Of a stretch of 64,000 nt of DNA, positions 1 to 7,034 are shown piece after piece; positions within the stretch are counted from its first letter, which is position 1; each line of letters opens with the position of its first letter. The translations under genes and the position numbers were made by a program. Source of the stretch: an uncultured Mesonia sp. (GTDB lineage: Bacteria > Bacteroidota > Bacteroidia > Flavobacteriales > Flavobacteriaceae); contig CANMOY010000001.1 in the NCBI GenBank assembly GCA_947499595.1, forward strand, positions 1 to 64,000, given 5' to 3'. The notes beneath the pieces are model-generated. The model had not been told where the DNA came from. It did not search any database and worked only from the letters and a program-made list of their open reading frames with translations.

Positions 1-136
1 ACTAGCACTCATTTTAAACTGTTTTTACGCCCCTAAAAATCATTTTCAAAAAATATTGATTCATCGATAAATTTCATAAAAATCAGAAAAATAGTATTTT
101 TAAGAGCATTAATTGGTAGTTTTGAGACTGACTGCC

Positions 137-716
137 GTTGGCACCAATTAAAACAAAACACATCTTGAGAAAGCTAATTATACTATTAATATTCATTTCT
201 GTTTCTTGTTCGACAGTAAGAGAGCAGATTATGCCATTTAGAAATTATGGTTATTCGGGAGAAAGGCTTTTTCCTATTCAAAATAGTGATGCGGATAATA
301 TAGTTCGGATATGGATAAATAATGGAACATCAATAGATAGAATAATTACGGTATCTAAAGGCAAAAATTTTAGTGAACACTCTGAACTGATTGAAATCGG
401 TCTAACAAAAAATGGGAAAAGAAAATTTCTGACTCAGGAAGAACAAAAACCTTTGAGTGGTATTGCTAAGTTTTTACAAACAGTAGATTCTTTAAACTTA
501 TTTCAATATGAATCACAAGAAAAATTTTCTCCTGCTTTACACCAGCCTTTTTCTTTCTATGTTATAGAGCAAAAAAAAGATGGGAAATATCACCAGTTCA
601 CTTTTAATACTGACTTTCCAAATAAAAATGAAGAAGCGACTAAATTTACTGCTCTTGAAGAATTCATAATGAACGAATTTAAGTGGGAATTCAAATTAAA
701 TTAAACTGGTGCCAAC
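137..716 (+). mobile_element. Single-gene cassette-like unit 1 with complementary ends
   Basis: The unit begins GTTGGCACCA (137-146) and ends TGGTGCCAAC (707-716), an exact 10-base reverse complement lying 3 bases after the stop codon of its only gene. Complementary ends of one cassette are what integron cassettes show, because both halves join into one attC site when the cassette is circular. The unit is followed directly by a long hairpin (717-837). Seen: the termini and the hairpin. Inferred: that the unit moves as a circle. Confidence 0.55.
165..704 (+). CDS. Small predicted lipoprotein of unknown function
   Basis: This encodes a ~179-residue protein with a short positive N-terminus, a hydrophobic stretch and a lipobox-like VSCS, so it is probably a lipoprotein. 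I chose the TTG at 165 because it gives a normal signal peptide. The earlier in-frame TTG at 138 lies inside the GTTGGCACCA cassette terminus and would add nine polar residues. The mature part has no domain I recognise. The gene is alone in cassette-like unit 1, with its stop 3 bases before the complementary 3' terminus. Real coding is likely; function is unknown. Confidence 0.7.
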   Translation: MRKLIILLIFISVSCSTVREQIMPFRNYGYSGERLFPIQNSDADNIVRIWINNGTSIDRIITVSKGKNFSEHSELIEIGLTKNGKRKFLTQEEQKPLSGIAKFLQTVDSLNLFQYESQEKFSPALHQPFSFYVIEQKKDGKYHQFTFNTDFPNKNEEATKFTALEEFIMNEFKWEFKLN

Positions 717-837
717 AGCGCATAACAAAAATGGCGAATTTAGAGCTAAAACGAGAGTTTTGTGTATTTTTATAAAAGTATAAGTTTAACCGAAAAACTT
801 GCGCATTTTAGCTCGCCACTTTCGTTATGCGCGAGAC
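717..837. repeat. attC-like long imperfect hairpin
   Basis: The left arm at 718-737 (starting GCGCATAAC) and the right arm at 813-832 (ending GTTATGCGC) match at 18 of 20 positions as an inverted repeat. The stem continues through AGCTAAAA (744-751) and its complement ending near 813, with about six extra bases bulged on the left arm. Both mismatches are A opposite C on the top strand and therefore G opposite T on the bottom strand, so the bottom strand folds more stably. It sits exactly between the end of unit 1 and the GTTG start of unit 2. Confidence 0.6.
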
Positions 838-1512
838 GTTGTACACCATTAGAAAAAACAAAATTGAGCAAAGAAAAAGAAGAAAATAAAGAATTATCGA
901 ATTCATTAATTGAAACAATTTCAAGTTCTGATTTGACTAATATTGGAAAAGATATTCTTGAAATCGGAGTTGATAGAATACTAGCAGATGGTCTTTTAAA
1001 GGAAATTCCAGTTATAAATGTTGCTACTGGATTTTGGAAAACTGGAATTGCAATACGCGATTATAGATTTATTACAAAACTTCTTCATTTTTTAAACGAA
1101 TCGTCCAGGCTAACTCTAAAGCAAAGAGAAGAAATTATAAATAAGCTTGAAGACGACAAATATCAATCAGAAGCTGGAGAAAAATTAATTTCTATAATTG
1201 ACAATTTAGAAACAAAATCTAAAGCTAAATTAATAGGAAAAGCAATATGTCTTTTTGGAAATGAGATAATATCACGTGATGAATTTTGGAGAATTTCATT
1301 CATTATAGAAAAACTTCCAACATCTGATATTAATGCGCTGAAAAATTGGAAAGAAACCGATTTAAACAAAGTTGAACATACTAGAAAACATCTTTATATG
1401 TCTGTTGGTTTAGGATGGTTTGTGCTTAATATGTCATCTACTGGATTTGTATGGACAGAAAGACTTTGCGAAATTATATCTGAACATTTAATCTAAAAAT
1501 AACGGTGTACAA
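838..1512 (+). mobile_element. Single-gene cassette-like unit 2 with complementary ends
   Basis: The unit starts GTTGTACACC (838-847) and ends GGTGTACAA (1504-1512), which is the reverse complement of TTGTACACC. The terminal sequence differs from that of unit 1, yet each unit is complementary to itself. It carries one gene. After it comes the spacer text AACTAAG at 1514 that also follows several genes in the 39-47 kb strip. Confidence 0.5.
864..1496 (+). CDS. Conserved hypothetical helical protein
   Basis: This is a ~211-residue, mostly helical, Lys/Glu-rich protein without a signal peptide. The centre has the pattern PVIN.ATGFWKTG..IRDYRF, followed by a helical region containing KAKLIGKA and a later ISRDEF. 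This resembles a widespread family of unnamed bacterial proteins, but I know no assigned function. The reading frame stays open upstream to 762, but that part translates the right arm of the attC-like hairpin and the unit terminus. I therefore take TTG at 864 as the start. No ATG fits, which leaves the start uncertain. It is the only gene of unit 2. Confidence 0.6.
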   Translation: MSKEKEENKELSNSLIETISSSDLTNIGKDILEIGVDRILADGLLKEIPVINVATGFWKTGIAIRDYRFITKLLHFLNESSRLTLKQREEIINKLEDDKYQSEAGEKLISIIDNLETKSKAKLIGKAICLFGNEIISRDEFWRISFIIEKLPTSDINALKNWKETDLNKVEHTRKHLYMSVGLGWFVLNMSSTGFVWTERLCEIISEHLI

Positions 1513-1847
1513 TAACTAAGCGTTCCCCAATGAAAAATCGGGGCAAGCTGTGTGGCCGGTACAGCTTGTCCCGACTTCTTTTTTCGGGAGCCTAACATGA
1601 ACGCCGTGTTGATTAATCCGGCTGTTTGTCGCTTGGTACTATGGGGATTAATCTATTGCTGTGCTGCTCTTTTAGGGAAGGTTAAACACACTTCTTGTCT
1701 TATCGCTAGGCTTAGTATATTCAAAGTGTTTATATATTACCCCTTCTTGAATATTGAATCCTTTATGGCTACCATCTTTGGTAGTTATTCTTGATTTTGG
1801 GTGTAGCATTCTATTACGTCCTATAGAATCGTTTTTCATTATTATTA
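1513..1847. repeat. Post-cassette spacer and conserved ~250-bp repeat C, copy 1
   Basis: After unit 2 the sequence AACTAAGCGTT leads into a small GC-rich hairpin (CCCC...GGGG, about 1527-1543) and then a block from ~1548 to ~1800. That block recurs at 42572-42818 with high identity (shared GGCCGGTACAGC-type start, TCGGGAGCCTAACATGAACGC and CTATGGGGATTA). Open frames inside are short and not conserved between copies, so I see no gene. The two copies are followed by unrelated DNA. Confidence 0.6.
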
Positions 1848-2116
1848 TGAGTATGACCGAACAGTATGACCCTTATGAAAACGCAGTTGCAGAGTGAATT
1901 AACAAGACTCTTAAATATGAATATCGATTAAAACAAATGATTAAAAACTCCAAATTTGCGCAGAAAATGACAGCACAAACAGTGTATATTTACAATAACC
2001 TAAGATCACATTTTAGTTTGGATTTAAGAAAGCCAGCTGAAGTCCACAAAAATCCAACGATCAAATACAGATCCTATCGAAAATATAATGTGAATTTACC
2101 TGAACTTACTATCTAA
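1847..2116 (+). pseudogene. IS3-family transposase C-terminal remnant
   Basis: The frame encodes the end of an IS3/IS150-type integrase core, with a MTEQYDPYENAVAE stretch that includes the last catalytic Glu, then KTLKYEY and a helical tail. The codon after AVAE is TGA at 1894-1896, where functional relatives usually have Arg, so the frame is broken. The N-terminal part with the first two catalytic Asp residues is missing. No terminal inverted repeats are visible. It is a relic marking past IS activity. Confidence 0.65.
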
Positions 2117-2160
2117 AAGTAGTAGTTAATCAACCAAAAAAGACCGTAAAAAAGGTCAAC

Positions 2161-2271
2161 CTATTTCAGTATAATACAGTCCTCGGAAACCGTGCCTACA
2201 AATTTTTCTACATCACCTTCATTAAAGGCTTCAAACATTTTTTCGACTACGTCTTTTGGTGAATTTTTCAT
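2161..2271 (-). CDS. Truncated SnoaL/NTF2-like small ORF coupled to yceI
   Basis: The ATG at 2271 starts 2 bases after the yceI stop and encodes 36 residues, including VVEKMFEAFNEGDVEKFV and a following SEDC. That pattern is the first helix and strand of SnoaL-like (NTF2-fold) proteins, which are normally 110-140 residues. The frame stops at 2161 and is followed by a short GACC/GGTC hairpin and a T-run. The close spacing suggests translational coupling with yceI. It is probably the remnant of a longer gene. Confidence 0.45.
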   Translation of the reverse strand: MKNSPKDVVEKMFEAFNEGDVEKFVGTVSEDCIILK

Positions 2272-2273
2272 AA

Positions 2274-2843
2274 TTATTGTTTTGCAAATTGCAAGTGAAC
2301 AACAATAGTTACGTCTTTTCCAACACCCGCAGCAGCTGGATCAAAATTGATGTTGTAGTCAAATCTATTAATGGTGGTTTTAGCTTTCATACCTAATTTT
2401 TCACCTTTATCACTCTTAACAGATCCTCCATAATGCACGTCAAAAATCACATCTTTAGTAACGTCTTTAATGGTTAATTTACCATACAACAAATATTTGT
2501 CTGGCTTTCCAGTAGCTAAAATTTTAGTGCTTTTAAAAGTCATATTAGGGTATTTCTCTACCTCAAAAAAATCAGCACTTCTCAAATGATTGTCTCTATC
2601 TTTTACATTGGTGTTTATACTGTTTGCTTTTACAGTAAAATCGAAGTTTGCATTATTTAAAGCTTCTCCTTCCGTGGTTAAGTTTCCTGTGTATTCTAAA
2701 AAGCTTCCGTTTACAATACTAATTCCTGAATGGGAAATATTAAAGTTTAACGAGGAGTGATAAGGATCTACCTTCCATTGTGTTTGTGCAAATGAAGTTA
2801 TTGTAAAGAATACAATTGCAACTAATGACATAATTTTTTTCAT
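2274..2843 (-). CDS. YceI-family periplasmic lipid-binding-like protein
   Basis: This 189-residue protein has a signal peptide ending around SFAQ, followed by the YceI signature: QWKVDPYHSSLNFNISHSG at the mature N-terminus, then RDNHLRSADFFEVEKYPNM and TIKDVTKDV. Members form a lipocalin-like barrel that binds isoprenoid or amide lipids in the periplasm. Several are induced by acid or oxidative stress, though the physiological role is unclear. It lies downstream of the catalase gene on the same strand, separated by a 13-bp-arm hairpin, so the two may be separate transcripts. The length is normal for the family. Confidence 0.9.
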   Translation of the reverse strand: MKKIMSLVAIVFFTITSFAQTQWKVDPYHSSLNFNISHSGISIVNGSFLEYTGNLTTEGEALNNANFDFTVKANSINTNVKDRDNHLRSADFFEVEKYPNMTFKSTKILATGKPDKYLLYGKLTIKDVTKDVIFDVHYGGSVKSDKGEKLGMKAKTTINRFDYNINFDPAAAGVGKDVTIVVHLQFAKQ

Positions 2844-2897
2844 AGTATCTAAATTTTAAAAGTTATTAAATGTTAGTGAAATATTTAAAGTTAACAT

Positions 2898-2938
2898 AAA
2901 TGCCATAAATAATCGAGTTTCGACCATTTATGGCATTT
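2898..2938. terminator. Perfect 13-bp-arm hairpin between katA and yceI
   Basis: The arms AAATGCCATAAAT (2898-2910) and ATTTATGGCATTT (2926-2938) are perfect inverted repeats around a TCGAGTTTCGA loop that can pair further. It lies directly downstream of the catalase stop. T-runs are weak on both strands, so it may act as an attenuator or RNA-stabilising stem rather than a simple terminator. Confidence 0.55.
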
Positions 2939-2968
2939 GCTTTTATTGCTATTATATATTAAAAAGCA

Positions 2969-4483
2969 CTATCCATTACTTGGTCTTGGTGCCCATTTGT
3001 TATAAGGTGTCATATCGAAGTTATTCACCTCGTCCATTGATAAACCTAGTGCTTTTGCTACACCTTCGCCATATTCTGGATCGGCTTTATAGCAATTCCT
3101 GATATGTCGTATTTGAATAAACTTCTCGGCACCACCAACTTGAGCAGCCGTATTTTTAAATAACATGTCAGCTTTTCCGTCGGCTTTAATAATGCGGAAT
3201 AAATCCCCAGGTTGGGTGAAGTAATCTTCATCATCATCTCTAAAGTTATGAGCGTAAGCATCACCACTCAATTCTAAAGGCGGTTCTTGAGGGTGAGGTT
3301 GTTCTTGCCATTCGCCATAGCTGTTTGGTTCGTAGTGTTTTGTTGCACCGTAATTACCATCTACTCGCATCGCTCCATCTCTATGATAAGAGTGGTAAGG
3401 GCAAGTAGGTTTGTTTACCGGAATCTGATAGTGGTTTACGCCAAGTCTATAGCGTTGTGCATCTCCATATGAAAACAATCTTCCTTGAAGCATTTTATCT
3501 GGAGAGAAGCCAATTCCTGGAACAATATTCGTCGGATTGAAAGCTGCTTGCTCTACATCTTGGAAGTAGTTTTCTGGGTTTCTATTTAGCTCAAATTCTC
3601 CTACAGGAATTAAAGGGAAGTCCTTTTTAGACCAAACTTTCGTTAAGTCGAATGGATGGAAACGGTAAGTTTTTGCTTCTTCCTCCGTCATTACTTGAAT
3701 ATACATCTTCCATTTTGGGAAGTTTTTATTTTCAATGGCATCGAATAAGTCTCTCTGAGAAGATTCCCTGTCCATACCTACAACTTTTGCCGCTTCTTCA
3801 TCGGATAGGTTTTCGATACCTTGTTGGGTTACGAAATGGAATTTCACCCAATGTCTTTTATTGTCTTTGTTGATAAGACTATAGGTGTGGCTTCCAAATC
3901 CGTGCATATGTCTGTATCCTCTTGGAATACCACGATCGCTCATAATTATAGTAACCTGATGTAAAGCTTCAGGAAGTAAAGTCCAAAAATCCCAGTTGTT
4001 GTTAGCATCCCGCATATTGGTTTTAGGGTCGCGTTTTACGGCGTGGTTCAAATCTGGGAATTTCATCGGGTCACGGAAGAAAAACACGGGGGTATTATTT
4101 CCAACCAAATCCCAAATTCCTTCATCGGTATAAAACTTAAGTGCAAATCCTCTAATATCTCTTTCGGCATCTGCTGCCCCTCTTTCTCCAGCAACTGTGG
4201 AGAAACGGCTAAACATTTCTGTTTTTTTTCCTACTTCGCTAAAGATGTCAGCTTTTGTGTACTGTGTGATATCGTGTGTAACTGTAAAGGTTCCAAAGGC
4301 ACCTGAACCTTTCGCGTGCATTCGTCTTTCTGGAATAACTTCTCTGTCGAAGTTTGCCATTTTTTCAAGAAACCAAGCATCCTGCATTAACATGGGGCCA
4401 CGTGGCCCAGCTGTTTGTACATTTTGATTATCTGGAACAGGAGCTCCTGTTTGCCTAGTTAATTTAGGTTTTTTCTTATCCAT
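2969..4483 (-). CDS. katA: Monofunctional heme catalase (clade 3 type)
   Basis: The product disproportionates hydrogen peroxide to water and oxygen in the cytoplasm. Its 504 residues fit the small-subunit catalases. Visible hallmarks are the catalytic His in RRMHAKGSG (about residue 56), the Asn region [15 protein letters not shown], and the heme-ligand Tyr motif [12 protein letters not shown] around residue 338, followed by [10 protein letters not shown]. The start ATG at 4483 is preceded by an AT-rich gap. No OxyR-type site is obvious to me. It is transcribed alone or with yceI. Confidence 0.95.
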   Translation of the reverse strand: MDKKKPKLTRQTGAPVPDNQNVQTAGPRGPMLMQDAWFLEKMANFDREVIPERRMHAKGSGAFGTFTVTHDITQYTKADIFSEVGKKTEMFSRFSTVAGERGAADAERDIRGFALKFYTDEGIWDLVGNNTPVFFFRDPMKFPDLNHAVKRDPKTNMRDANNNWDFWTLLPEALHQVTIIMSDRGIPRGYRHMHGFGSHTYSLINKDNKRHWVKFHFVTQQGIENLSDEEAAKVVGMDRESSQRDLFDAIENKNFPKWKMYIQVMTEEEAKTYRFHPFDLTKVWSKKDFPLIPVGEFELNRNPENYFQDVEQAAFNPTNIVPGIGFSPDKMLQGRLFSYGDAQRYRLGVNHYQIPVNKPTCPYHSYHRDGAMRVDGNYGATKHYEPNSYGEWQEQPHPQEPPLELSGDAYAHNFRDDDEDYFTQPGDLFRIIKADGKADMLFKNTAAQVGGAEKFIQIRHIRNCYKADPEYGEGVAKALGLSMDEVNNFDMTPYNKWAPRPSNG

Positions 4484-4811
4484 TACTTTAGTTTTAAGAT
4501 TGCTTTAGCGAATGAAGTTACGAAAATCCCTAAACTTTTTAACTGACATAAATCAGTTTTAAACCCTTTTAGGTTTTAAAATGCTATGTTTTGGATATTC
4601 AATTCAATATTCAGGCTTGAACGTTTTATGTTTTTGAAACACAGTAAAATTTTGAGGTAGGTTAATAGAGTAATTACAGTGTGTAAAGACAATAGTTTTT
4701 ATAGAAAAAGATTTGCCCATTACCGTTAGTTAGGTAAACGCGCAAATTTATTTACCAGAGCATACCCAATATTTATAGTAACTAGTATAGCCCTGCTGCA
4801 TTAAATACCAC

Positions 4812-5201
4812 AAGGTAGAAGTACTCGCAATTACAGCCGTTGAAGAAGCCGATAGCACAGCAGATGATATTAAAAACGACTCCATTAGCATCAAAACAAA
4901 TAATATAAAATTCCAGTTCAGTAAACTCACCTATTTTATAAATGAATTCTGTGAAGAATCAAGACGTTATGCCGTAATGATATACTGTCCAGAATATGTC
5001 TTTATCCAAGATACAGCAAGCCTTATCAATCAAATTTATGAACACTTAGTTCGTTTTTTAGGAGAGCATTTCATTTACCAGAAAATACTTGATTTCAGCT
5101 TTGTGAAATCACCATTCCCAGGGGTAGGGGAGCCAACAGCATATTTAAAACAAGACCTCGAAAACGATATCACCTGCTTCTTAAATAAACATAAAACCTA
5201 A
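4812..5201 (+). pseudogene. Decayed unknown gene inside repeat R copy 1
   Basis: One frame is open from about 4812 to the stop at 5201 and encodes VEEADSTADDIKND, later FINEFCEESRRYAVMIYCPEY, and an end of LKQDLENDITCFLNKHKT. The same protein text is recognisable in the 38.8-39.1 kb and 43.2-43.6 kb copies, with internal deletions, frameshifts or stops. No copy has a clear start codon or N-terminus. I do not recognise the family. Conservation of the C-terminal text across three copies suggests that it was once a real gene. Confidence 0.45.
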
Positions 5202-5385
5202 TGATATTTAATAAAATTCCCTATAAATAGTAACATATTTCTAAAAAGTTATATATTTTTACGAATACAAACAAAATGCTCTTACTGGTACCCGATTATA
5301 GCGTGTTCTTTTTGACTTAAAATTTAAGTCAGCCTCGATAAACTATTGACGAACCTGCTAGATTTTCGCACAACAACCTTGCTAC

Positions 5386-5443
5386 GCCATATCCGTTAAA
5401 AAATGGTTTTAAAAGTGTATTCTTGAGTTGATGTAGCCAGTTG
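5386..5443 (+). repeat. Conserved inter-cassette spacer (copy 1)
   Basis: The sequence GTTAAAAAATGG...AAAAGTGTATTC...GAGTTGATGTAGCCAGTTG matches spacers before other small genes (6853-6915, 41156-41210, 41950-42006, 44382-44440, 45518-45573, 46298-46355). It ends at the GTTG core (5440-5443) that opens the next unit, about 27 bases before the next gene start. Confidence 0.6.
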
Positions 5444-5469
5444 TGTACAATTAAAACCAAATAAACGAA

Positions 5470-6276
5470 ATGAACAGAAAACTTTTAACATCATTACTTT
5501 TTACAACACTTTTAATGTCAAGTTGTAATGCGAAATCTGAAAAATCAGAAACAAATCAACTGACGAAAATAGAACAAACTGAAAGCGTTGAAAGTGACTT
5601 TGTAAAGATAACCTACAATCAAAAAGTTAATGGTTATGACGTAAATGTAATTTGGAAACCTAAAACAATTCGATTTGATAATGCTGTTGGTCCAGCAATA
5701 CTCGAATTTAAAAACAGTGAATCGGAATTTACTTTAACCAATAATTATTTTGCTTTACCAACCAAAACTGTTGACTTAAAAATCAGCGAAGACAAAGTAG
5801 TGGGAATTAACAAAAAAAATGTTTCTCTTGCCTACAATGAGCCGGATATTGGAGAAGAAGGTTTTGAATCCATTGATGTTCCATTTGTTTTTGTGGATTT
5901 GGACTTTGACGGAAATAAAGAGCTTATTCTAATAAAAGCCAACCAAGGACAAAGGTTTGGAGATGCTTACAATGCTTATTCGTTTAAGTATGGAGAATTA
6001 GAGCCAGATTTGTACCAAATAACCAATCAAGAACCATTTAGTGAAATTGATTTTATGACAAAATTGGATAAAGAGAATAAAGAGTTAGTTCTTTATGGTT
6101 CTGGAGGAATTTGCTTTGATACTTACAAAACTTACAGCCTAAGCAATGATAGGTTTTTACTTACAAAGATTGTGCGAATGGAAAGAGATGATGACACAGG
6201 TAAATGTTTTAAACTAACATATAATGTTGTTGATGGCAATGAAAACTTGGTTTCCAAGGAAGAAGTTGAACCATAA
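5470..6276 (+). CDS. Predicted lipoprotein with Asp-rich XAC2610-like segment
   Basis: This is a 268-residue protein whose signal peptide ends in a lipobox (LMSSCN), so it is probably anchored in the outer or inner membrane. After a low-complexity linker rich in Lys/Glu/Thr come beta-rich segments and the acidic FVDLDFDGNKELIL, a pattern seen in XAC2610-like and FG-GAP-like calcium-loop segments. Near the C-terminus GSGGICFDTYKTY precedes KCFKLTYN. The function is unknown. It is the single gene of a unit opening GTTGTGTACA (5440-5449). The sequence TGAACACTAC (6283-6292) just after the stop matches the complement of that start at 8 of 10 positions. Confidence 0.65.
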   Translation: MNRKLLTSLLFTTLLMSSCNAKSEKSETNQLTKIEQTESVESDFVKITYNQKVNGYDVNVIWKPKTIRFDNAVGPAILEFKNSESEFTLTNNYFALPTKTVDLKISEDKVVGINKKNVSLAYNEPDIGEEGFESIDVPFVFVDLDFDGNKELILIKANQGQRFGDAYNAYSFKYGELEPDLYQITNQEPFSEIDFMTKLDKENKELVLYGSGGICFDTYKTYSLSNDRFLLTKIVRMERDDDTGKCFKLTYNVVDGNENLVSKEEVEP

Positions 6277-6473
6277 AATAACTGAACACTACACTGGCTA
6301 TATTTCATTGCTGCTGACTTTACCCTCAGAAAATCCTCCCGTATTTTCACGCAACAAACTAGACCTAGAGCCGTTGTAGGTAATTAAATAAAGCAATTCT
6401 AAATTCAAAAACTTAACGTTACAGAATAAGGCATATTAAATTTGAACAATTTTAATTTTTATATGAAAATCAA
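6277..6473. other. Inter-cassette DNA
   Basis: No gene is visible. It contains a degenerate complementary terminus (6283-6292), a divergent spacer with ATTTTCACGCAACAAACTAGA, and a new GTTGTAGGT core at 6373-6381 that opens the next small-gene unit. Confidence 0.4.
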
Positions 6474-6776
6474 ATGAATTACAAATTAGACGATATTCTC
6501 AACTTCGGAAAATATAAAGGAAGAACCATTAAAGAAATAATTCAAAAAGACATAAATTATATTGTTTGGTGTTTAATTCAAATTGATAACTTCCACCTAA
6601 GTGATGATAGTGCAATTGAGTTTATAAATAACAAGGAAAAAATTTTATTAAATCATAGTCGACTTAAAAATCATAGAGCAATGAGTATACTTATAGGATT
6701 TGAAGAAGGAGATTTCCAAACGGAAAGAAACAAAAACATAGCCGAAATTATTAATAAAATTGGAAGAAAAAAATAA
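6474..6776 (+). CDS. Small protein with ExoX C-terminal-like motif
   Basis: This 100-residue protein has near its N-terminus NFGKYKGRTIKEIIQKDINYIVW, in two blocks. That matches the FGKYKG...(I/V)...D..Y..W pattern of the small C-terminal domain of exodeoxyribonuclease X and similar stand-alone proteins. No exonuclease domain is present, so it is not itself an ExoX nuclease. A DNA- or RNA-associated role is possible but not shown. It is a lone gene in a cassette-like unit with core GTTGTAGGT (6373) and a degraded complementary 3' end (AACCTGACA) right after the stop. Confidence 0.6.
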   Translation: MNYKLDDILNFGKYKGRTIKEIIQKDINYIVWCLIQIDNFHLSDDSAIEFINNKEKILLNHSRLKNHRAMSILIGFEEGDFQTERNKNIAEIINKIGRKK

Positions 6777-6780
6777 CCTG

Positions 6781-6920
6781 ACATAATGAACTAAGTGTTC
6801 GTGCGACCGGTACAGCTTCTATTGTAGGCTTCACCAGCAATGCTGCTGCACTACATCCAGTAAAAAATGGTATCAAAAGTGTAAATTTGAATTGATTTAA
6901 CAAATTTTAGGCAAGCTAAC
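6781..6920 (+). repeat. Conserved inter-cassette spacer (copy 2)
   Basis: AACTAAGTGTTCGTGCG and GACCGGTACAGC resemble the post-gene halves at 1514, 42556 and 44319. CATCCAGTAAAAAATGGTATCAAAAGTG resembles the pre-gene halves elsewhere. It contains TAAATTTG (6882-6889), matching the Bacteroidota -7 consensus. The usual CAGTTG end has decayed. Confidence 0.55.
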
Positions 6921-6930
6921 AAGGCAACCG

Positions 6931-7010
6931 CACAAACAGCACATTTGGCTTTTGCCGACTCAAAAGCCAACGCTATAAAAAATCAAAAGAGCTGTTTCTG
7001 GCCAACGTTC
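6931..7010. repeat. attC-like two-stem hairpin upstream of the RecQ-type helicase
   Basis: The outer arms are CACAAACAGC (6931-6940) and GCTGTTTCTG (6991-7000). The inner arms TTGGCTTTTG (6945-6954) and CAAAAGCCAA (6961-6970) form a perfect 10-bp stem with a 6-base loop. GCCAACGTTCG follows, with a GTT core at 7007. The geometry resembles the 717-837 element, and it precedes the next gene start by about 25 bases. Confidence 0.5.
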
Positions 7011-7034
7011 GAAATACGAAATGAACTAAAACGA

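Larger units (their letters stand above)
4711..5450 (+). repeat. 0.7-kb repeat family R, copy 1 (best preserved)
   Basis: The block starts near TACCGTTAGTTAGGTAAACGCGCAAAT and ends at the cassette boundary CAGTTGTGTACAA. Diverged copies lie at 38706-39388 and 43091-43836. Each has the same order: the start motif, a decayed coding segment, a common 3' tail containing TGGTACCCGATT, GAACCTGCTAGATTTTC, and the conserved spacer ending in CAGTTG. The copies then run into different genes. It may be a decayed mobile unit or a long recombination-site region. Confidence 0.65.

Noticed and set aside
762..863. N-terminal extension of the 864-1496 gene
   Set aside because: The extension is encoded by the right arm of the 717-837 hairpin and the unit terminus, with an unusual Cys/Arg-rich composition.
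1552..1794. An 80-codon open frame starting near 1552
   Set aside because: It lies wholly in repeat C, the frame is not kept in the second copy (42572-42818), and the protein is of mixed composition with no family likeness.
6945..7034. The first 30 codons before the RecQ-type helicase start
   Set aside because: They translate the inner stem of a hairpin (6945-6970) and the GTT core. The MM at 7035/7038 is the natural start.
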